Assembly (NCBI GenBank): GCA_022822085.1
Contig: JAJECK010000137.1
Location: forward strand, 1-37,374
Source: Candidatus Poribacteria bacterium
GTDB taxonomy: Bacteria > Poribacteria > WGA-4E > WGA-3G
DNA length: 37,374 nt
Direction of reading: 5' to 3'
A model generated the notes under the pieces. That model was not told the DNA's origin. It saw nothing but the letters and a program-made list of their open reading frames with translations, and ran no database searches. Made by a program: the position numbers and the translations under genes. Of the stretch, positions 33,240 to 37,374 are shown one piece after another; within the stretch, counting starts at the first letter, position 1, and each line of letters opens with the position of its first letter.

Positions 33240-34082
33240 TTAGTTCTTGTTTAACCTATCTACCACATACCGATCTCGAAACAGTGTTCGCCGCATCGGT
33301 GGCATCTGCTCAAGCAATTTTGGATTCGGTTTGTAGACTCTTGCATATCCACTATCAACAGGACTGTAAAGGTTAAATATTGCTAATCTATCATTGTCTG
33401 TATTTGTCCAAGGATTTGCACTATGTGTCAATGCCTCTGTGAAAAATAGTAGTGACCCCGGAGGACATCCATAAGTACTCCATATATCCGATTCTGGGTT
33501 TTGGATTTCAGCGGGTGCTGTGTAAACAGATTTATGACTGCCTGTTACCAATAGTGTTCCACCTTGTCTATTTTTCACTTCGTTCAATTCCCATACCACT
33601 CGTGTGTGTGGACTATACCCTTTCCCCGGAAATGCGTTATAATAGTGTGCATCACCTGGGAAGCGAAGTAAACCGTTGCCGTTATGTGGACCAAAACCAC
33701 CCATACCGGGCGTGCGGTAAAATAGAGTTGTGCTTTCCACTGTATAGCCGTAGCAATCAGAGCTGCTTACAGAAGGATGTGCTGTGAACTCATTGAGCAG
33801 TGAAACGACTAATGGATGGTCAATCAATTTCTGAAGTGGACCGCCGAGGGTATTGCGTTCATGTTCAGGAATTGATTCTGGATCGTGATGCAATCTATTA
33901 GCGAAATCTTGCATCTCCTTCAATTCAATTCCTGATAATACCTCTGGCATTAACAACCAACCGTGTGTATCAAATTGATATGTCTGTTCAGAGGTCATCT
34001 GAGGTACAACTAAACCCTCAGAGTTGTATCTCGGTAATTCATAGGTTATTGTAGGTAATAAGACATTATTTTTAGTTTGCAT
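33240..34082 (-). CDS. PhyH-family Fe(II)/2-oxoglutarate-type dioxygenase with an HxG metal motif
   Basis: A 280-residue protein of the phytanoyl-CoA dioxygenase superfamily, whose members use Fe(II) and 2-oxoglutarate to hydroxylate or halogenate small molecules. After FDTHGWLLMPEVL (family start) come GPHNGNGLLRFPGD, RVVWELNEV, LLVTGSHKS, LLFFTEALTHSANPW (distal His) and DRLAIF (2-oxoglutarate Arg). The first metal motif reads HNG, where the usual HxD has an Asp. Its reaction is unknown. ATG 34082 has AGAGAA upstream; a TTG at 34115 would add 11 residues and lacks a ribosome site. It follows its paralogue by 44 bp, so the two form an operon. No signal peptide. Confidence 0.85.
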   Translation of the reverse strand: MQTKNNVLLPTITYELPRYNSEGLVVPQMTSEQTYQFDTHGWLLMPEVLSGIELKEMQDFANRLHHDPESIPEHERNTLGGPLQKLIDHPLVVSLLNEFTAHPSVSSSDCYGYTVESTTLFYRTPGMGGFGPHNGNGLLRFPGDAHYYNAFPGKGYSPHTRVVWELNEVKNRQGGTLLVTGSHKSVYTAPAEIQNPESDIWSTYGCPPGSLLFFTEALTHSANPWTNTDNDRLAIFNLYSPVDSGYARVYKPNPKLLEQMPPMRRTLFRDRYVVDRLNKN

Positions 34083-34126
34083 AATATAGTTCTCTATACA
34101 TTTAGAAAGTGACAAGAAGCCAATTG

Positions 34127-35059
34127 TTATATTTCTATTGGATAGGCTGAAGTACGATTGCCAAAATCACCGTTGACAACGTTGCCTCCCGCATACACGT
34201 CTCGGAATAGCGTTTGTCGTTTTGCAGGCATAGTTTCCAGAAGTTGTTGATTAGGCATCCAATTTGACCAGCGACTTGCAACAGTATTATATAGATAAGA
34301 GACCTGGACACGATTGATCTCAGAGTGATGGGAGACAGTTCTCTTATTCTTCTGAGTTATGGATTCAGTGTATAAGAAAAGCGATCCTTGTGGACATGTG
34401 TATGTTTCCCATAGTGGTGTATCCATATCTATAACATTTTCGGGCAAAGGATATGCGGATTTGTGGCTGCCGGAAATGAATTGAAAGTCATTGGTTGTTT
34501 CATTGACATCTGATATTTCCCAGATAGCTCGTGTCAACCCGCTCCATCCACGTCCTGGCACACATCGATAGATATGAGAATCCCCAGGTAATCTAAACAA
34601 GCCACTGCCCCTATTATTTATTGTCTGTGCTTCTACATCATGCTTATCTGTCCCCAATATTACTTCTGTTTCTTCAAGTCGGAATCCGTAGCAATCCTCA
34701 CTTGCCAGGGGAGGATATGCTAAAAATTCGTTCAGAAAACCTACGACAACTGGATGATCAACCAGTTTTTGTAGAGGACCGCCAAGTCCACCACGTTCTG
34801 GTACTGCTATGCTGGTAGGATCGGAATTCAGACGTTCACAGAAGTCACGCATTTCTAATACTTCTTCGTTAGACAACACATTAGGAATTAGCAACCATCC
34901 ATTTCGATCAAAGTCATACTTCTGTTTTTGTGTTGGAATGACGACAGGTTCTCCGTCAGCATTGGTGCTGGTCAAGTCTTCAGGTTCTACTTCCAATGCA
35001 CTCCCGAGATTCTTGTTCACAATAAAAGGTTTTTTTGTTGCCAGTTCTCTGTAAGTCAT
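34127..35059 (-). CDS. PhyH-family paralogue lacking both metal-binding His (putative pseudoenzyme)
   Basis: A 310-residue homologue of the next gene, similar along its whole length: FDRNGWLLIPNVL, GGPLQKLVDHPVVVGFLNEF, SGSHKSAYPLPE, PAKRQTLFRDVY. Where the partner has GPHNG this protein has TINNRG, and where the partner has EALTHS it has ESITQKN. Both predicted iron His are therefore absent, though an HH pair lies ten residues further on. It may be a non-catalytic partner or bind a ligand only. AAAGGA precedes ATG 35059 by 6 nt, and it is the first gene of the pair. Confidence 0.85.
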   Translation of the reverse strand: MTYRELATKKPFIVNKNLGSALEVEPEDLTSTNADGEPVVIPTQKQKYDFDRNGWLLIPNVLSNEEVLEMRDFCERLNSDPTSIAVPERGGLGGPLQKLVDHPVVVGFLNEFLAYPPLASEDCYGFRLEETEVILGTDKHDVEAQTINNRGSGLFRLPGDSHIYRCVPGRGWSGLTRAIWEISDVNETTNDFQFISGSHKSAYPLPENVIDMDTPLWETYTCPQGSLFLYTESITQKNKRTVSHHSEINRVQVSYLYNTVASRWSNWMPNQQLLETMPAKRQTLFRDVYAGGNVVNGDFGNRTSAYPIEI

Positions 35060-35172
35060 AGGAATCCTTTCTATAGAAAGATATGTATAAGCGTGAGTCT
35101 ATCATGTAATTGATAATATGTAAAGAGATCAGAATTTCGGATTTGAGTTGATAACTCGGATTGCGCGAAATC

Positions 35173-35204
35173 AACGGGACCAATGCCTATTGGCATTCCT
35201 TGGG
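35173..35204. repeat. Palindrome equivalent to an empty insertion site of element B
   Basis: AACGGGACCAATGCC, TATT, GGCATTCCTTGGG. The two arms match the flanks of element B copy 3 (one change), without the 121 bp between them. Confidence 0.65.
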
Positions 35205-35287
35205 TATTCGGGATGATTTTCGTGGGATTCCGCTTACAATATTGCATCTTTTGTCCCATAGTGGCGATATGTTTTTAGAATCCCGAT

Positions 35288-35320
35288 ATCATAAACATTT
35301 CGTTCGGACGGAACTCTAAA
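35288..35320. repeat. Short dispersed repeat C, copy 3
   Basis: ATAAACATTTCGTTCGGACG then GAACTCTAAA, a diverged copy of 33052-33080. The stretch 35060-35491 holds this, the empty-site palindrome and a REP-like hairpin, and no gene. Confidence 0.5.
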
Positions 35321-35322
35321 TC

Positions 35323-35342
35323 GGTTGGAAGCCCTTCTACAA
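35323..35342 (-). repeat. REP-like GTAG hairpin
   Basis: Minus strand TTGTAGAAGGGCTTCCAACC with stem GAAG/CTTC. Confidence 0.5.
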
Positions 35343-35491
35343 TCATCTGTTCTATTCTATGAGTTGTTTAGGTTCTTCTTATGAGTCATCTAACGCCTCT
35401 TGCTTAGTGTTTATCGCGTTGCATAGGAATAATATTGATAGTTCTACACAATTATGAGAAAATACATAAGAAATTTAACACAAGGATGAAA

Positions 35492-36844
35492 ATGAAAAAC
35501 GATAAAAAAACAATTTTTGGTTGGTGTATGTATGATTTGGCAAATTCAGCATACATTACGACTGTCAGTGCAGCATTACTACCGATTTATTTTAGAGAAG
35601 GTATCGTTGGGAAAAGTGGGGTAGATGTATTTGGAGCCACGGTCAGTGCTTCAGCAATGTGGGGATTTATGTTGGGGTTTGCCGCATTGCTTGTATTTCT
35701 GTTTGCTCCTGTGCTCGGTTCTATAGCGGATTTCTCTGCGGCGAAAAAGAAGTTTCTGATTAGTTTTGCGTATTTCGGGAGTCTGTTCGCTACTTTGCTC
35801 TTTTTCTGCGGACAAGGGGTCGCGGACGAAACAGGGGAAATAGTCCAAACCGGTGATGTATGGTATACAGTGATTTTATACATTTGCACTCAAGTATGCT
35901 TTGTTGGAGCAAATGTATTCTACGATGCTTTTTTACCGCATATTGCTACAGAAGATCAGATTGATTCTGTCTCTGCTAAAGGTTATGCGTATGGTTATGT
36001 TGGCGGCTCATTCCAATTTGGAATAGCACTTGCATTGGTCGCTTTACACGATAGAATAGGGATTAGCCAAACACTTGCTGTCCGAATAGGCATGGCGATG
36101 ACAGGACTTTGGTGGGCTGGATGGACGCTGTTTACTGTGAGGTATTTAAGAGAAGTAGAGACCGATGAAGAGTTACCTGAAAAATATGGGAAAATGCCAA
36201 AACTGTTTGCATATCTGTCGCTCGGCATAGATCGGACCATCAATACAGTAAGAAAAGTAGGAAATTTCCGGCAACTCACCATATTTGTCCTTGCCTATAT
36301 GGCATATAACGATGGCGCACACACTGTCACCAGTATGGCGGCGATATATGGTAAAGATGAATTAGGACTTGGCACGACAGCTCTTATGGTTACACTCTTG
36401 TTGGTACAAATCGTAGCGATTGGTGGGGCATTGGCATTTAGCAGAATTGCAGATCGGATTGGTGCCAGACGTGCAGTGATGATTTCTTTAGTCTTATGGA
36501 GTGGCGTTGTGATTTATGCATATTTTATTCACACTGCAACAGAATTTTTTGTTTTAGGAATGATTGTGGGGGTTGTGCTTGGGGGGACACAAGCATTGAG
36601 TCGTTCTTTCTATGGTGCTATGATTCCAGAGAATGCAAGTGCTGAGTTCTATGGATTCTTTTCTGTCTTTAGTAAGTTTTCTGCTATTTGGGGACCGTTC
36701 ATATTTGGTTTCATTAAACAGGTAACTGGTCAAGCCAGGCTTGCTATTATTTCATTGATTGTTTTCTTTATCGTTGGATTTATTCTACTTGCGTTTGTCA
36801 ATGATGAAAAGGCTAAAGCGGAGAAACTTGCTTTTGAATCATAG
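35492..36844 (+). CDS. MFS transporter, UMF1/Atg22-like
   Basis: A 450-residue inner-membrane transporter with about twelve hydrophobic segments. It begins with FGWCMYDLANSAYITTVSAALLP, the hallmark of the UMF1 (Atg22-like) branch of the major facilitator superfamily. This is followed by APVLGSIADFSAAKKKFL (the loop 2-3 motif), VFYDAFLPHIA, YMAYNDGAHTV near the middle and GGTQALSRSFYGAMIPENASAEFYGFFSVFSKFSAIWGP late in the protein. Yeast Atg22 exports amino acids from the vacuole; bacterial members are uncharacterised. The start is ATG 35492 because AAGGA lies 5 nt upstream; earlier in-frame starts lack this. It converges with the right-edge gene across repeat A. Confidence 0.9.
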   Translation: MKNDKKTIFGWCMYDLANSAYITTVSAALLPIYFREGIVGKSGVDVFGATVSASAMWGFMLGFAALLVFLFAPVLGSIADFSAAKKKFLISFAYFGSLFATLLFFCGQGVADETGEIVQTGDVWYTVILYICTQVCFVGANVFYDAFLPHIATEDQIDSVSAKGYAYGYVGGSFQFGIALALVALHDRIGISQTLAVRIGMAMTGLWWAGWTLFTVRYLREVETDEELPEKYGKMPKLFAYLSLGIDRTINTVRKVGNFRQLTIFVLAYMAYNDGAHTVTSMAAIYGKDELGLGTTALMVTLLLVQIVAIGGALAFSRIADRIGARRAVMISLVLWSGVVIYAYFIHTATEFFVLGMIVGVVLGGTQALSRSFYGAMIPENASAEFYGFFSVFSKFSAIWGPFIFGFIKQVTGQARLAIISLIVFFIVGFILLAFVNDEKAKAEKLAFES

Positions 36845-36852
36845 AAGAATCT

Positions 36853-36953
36853 ACAGTATATCTCATAAATCATAATAGGACACCTTCATCGTCCGGGCGA
36901 GGTTACCTCGTCCCTATAAAGGGTTCTTCTAAACGGGCGGGGAGACCCCGCCC
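36853..36953. repeat. Repeat A, copy 2: double-hairpin element at a convergent gene end
   Basis: Nearly identical to 6343-6446, starting 8 bp after the transporter stop codon. It has the GGGCGAGGT/ACCTCGTCCC palindrome and the GGGCGGGG/CCCCGCCC hairpin. The tail after the hairpin is GGAC rather than CTAC. Confidence 0.8.
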
Positions 36954-36977
36954 GGACAAGTGATTTCTGAATATGTC

Positions 36978-37374
36978 TCATCTAATTTTGAGTTTGCCCC
37001 AAGTTGTAGCAAGTTTTGATCGGGGTGCAACATCAAATGGATTTCCTGGACCACCATTTGGAATGTTATCACCAGTAATCGCTACATTATAAAATCTTGC
37101 TCTTGCATCACCGACTACAAGTCCTACCTGACCGCCACTTAATGGCGGTGGATCAAATACTTCAAATACTTTGTCATTGATTCGGAATTCAAGTGTGCTA
37201 TCCTCTTTTACAGTTGCGGTTAGATCGTACCATACACCTTTTTCTGCGACAAAGAGAAATGGAATTGCCACAAATCCCTCACCAATAACGTCCTTAATTA
37301 TTCTTGCAATGTTGTTTACATAGTCAATAGTAAATACATATCGACTATTTTGATCACTTCTATCGTGCAGGGTC
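36978..37374 (-). CDS. Partial secreted ConA-like/3-keto-disaccharide hydrolase-like domain protein (C-terminal part)
   Basis: Only the last 131 codons are in the window. The frame stays open to the right edge, so the start lies outside. GVWYDLTATVKEDSTLEFRIN followed by GGQVGLVVGDARARFYNVAI is the second half of a concanavalin A-like sandwich, as in LamG and DUF1080 (3-keto-disaccharide hydrolase) proteins that act on polysaccharides outside the cell. It ends NPFDVAPRSKLATTWGKLKIR, sharing the KLxTxWGK(I/L)K tail with the LamG protein at 11388. No catalytic residues can be judged from this piece. Confidence 0.8.
   Translation of the reverse strand, partial: TLHDRSDQNSRYVFTIDYVNNIARIIKDVIGEGFVAIPFLFVAEKGVWYDLTATVKEDSTLEFRINDKVFEVFDPPPLSGGQVGLVVGDARARFYNVAITGDNIPNGGPGNPFDVAPRSKLATTWGKLKIR

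Noticed and set aside
1-37374. tRNA or rRNA genes
   Set aside because: No stretch with the TTCGA-type T arm and acceptor pairing, and no rRNA sequence, was recognised by eye; a covariance-model scan would settle this.

Overview
The window is about 37.4 kb of AT-rich bacterial chromosome. The gene content suggests an uncultured Gram-negative lineage, most likely Candidatus Poribacteria or a close relative. The reasons are an ADP-heptose pathway and a lipoprotein signal (an outer membrane), secreted LamG/ConA-like proteins with a shared C-terminal tail, a sulfatase, tandem PhyH-like dioxygenases, and intergenic DNA full of small hairpin repeats. The lineage is inferred from gene style only; there is no rRNA gene here. 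No tRNA, CRISPR array or intact insertion sequence was seen.

Layout. 1-2 kb: a small membrane protein, a decayed Tnp4/DDE transposase and a repeat cluster. 2-6.3 kb (+): glnE and a cytoplasmic-looking alkaline phosphatase. 6.5-10.6 kb (-): a ThiE/TenI protein, rsmB, rpsT and an M28 peptidase-like exported protein. 11.4-12.2 kb: a LamG protein with a clear terminator. 12.2-14.8 kb: a defence-like island, with a mini GIY-YIG protein divergent from an ATPase + DUF4435 pair of the PARIS (AriA/AriB) type. 14.8-23.6 kb (+): accD, topA, ftsE, ftsX, polX and an AlkP-superfamily phosphodiesterase. 23.6-31.5 kb (-): a repeat-propeller protein, a coiled-coil NYN protein, a UDP-sugar dehydrogenase, gmhB, a heptose-7-phosphate kinase and a sulfatase. 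31.8-35.1 kb (-): a lipoprotein and two PhyH paralogues. 35.5-36.8 kb (+): an Atg22/UMF1-like MFS transporter. The right edge cuts a second ConA-like secreted protein.

How the genes relate. The sugar dehydrogenase, gmhB and heptose kinase form a minus-strand envelope-sugar cluster. ftsE/ftsX would link division to wall hydrolysis. The ATPase/DUF4435 pair is coupled by a TAATG overlap and is the best candidate for a functional immune module.

Four proteins have lost textbook catalytic residues while keeping their fold and frame: FtsE (signature, Walker B Glu and H-loop His), PolX (polymerase Asp triad), the M28 peptidase (bridging Asp to Lys) and one PhyH paralogue (both His). The intergenic DNA holds REP-like hairpins preceded by GTAG, a 114-121 bp inverted-repeat element sitting inside such hairpins (with an empty-site counterpart in the same window), and a 290 bp MITE-like element with perfect 18 bp terminal inverted repeats.
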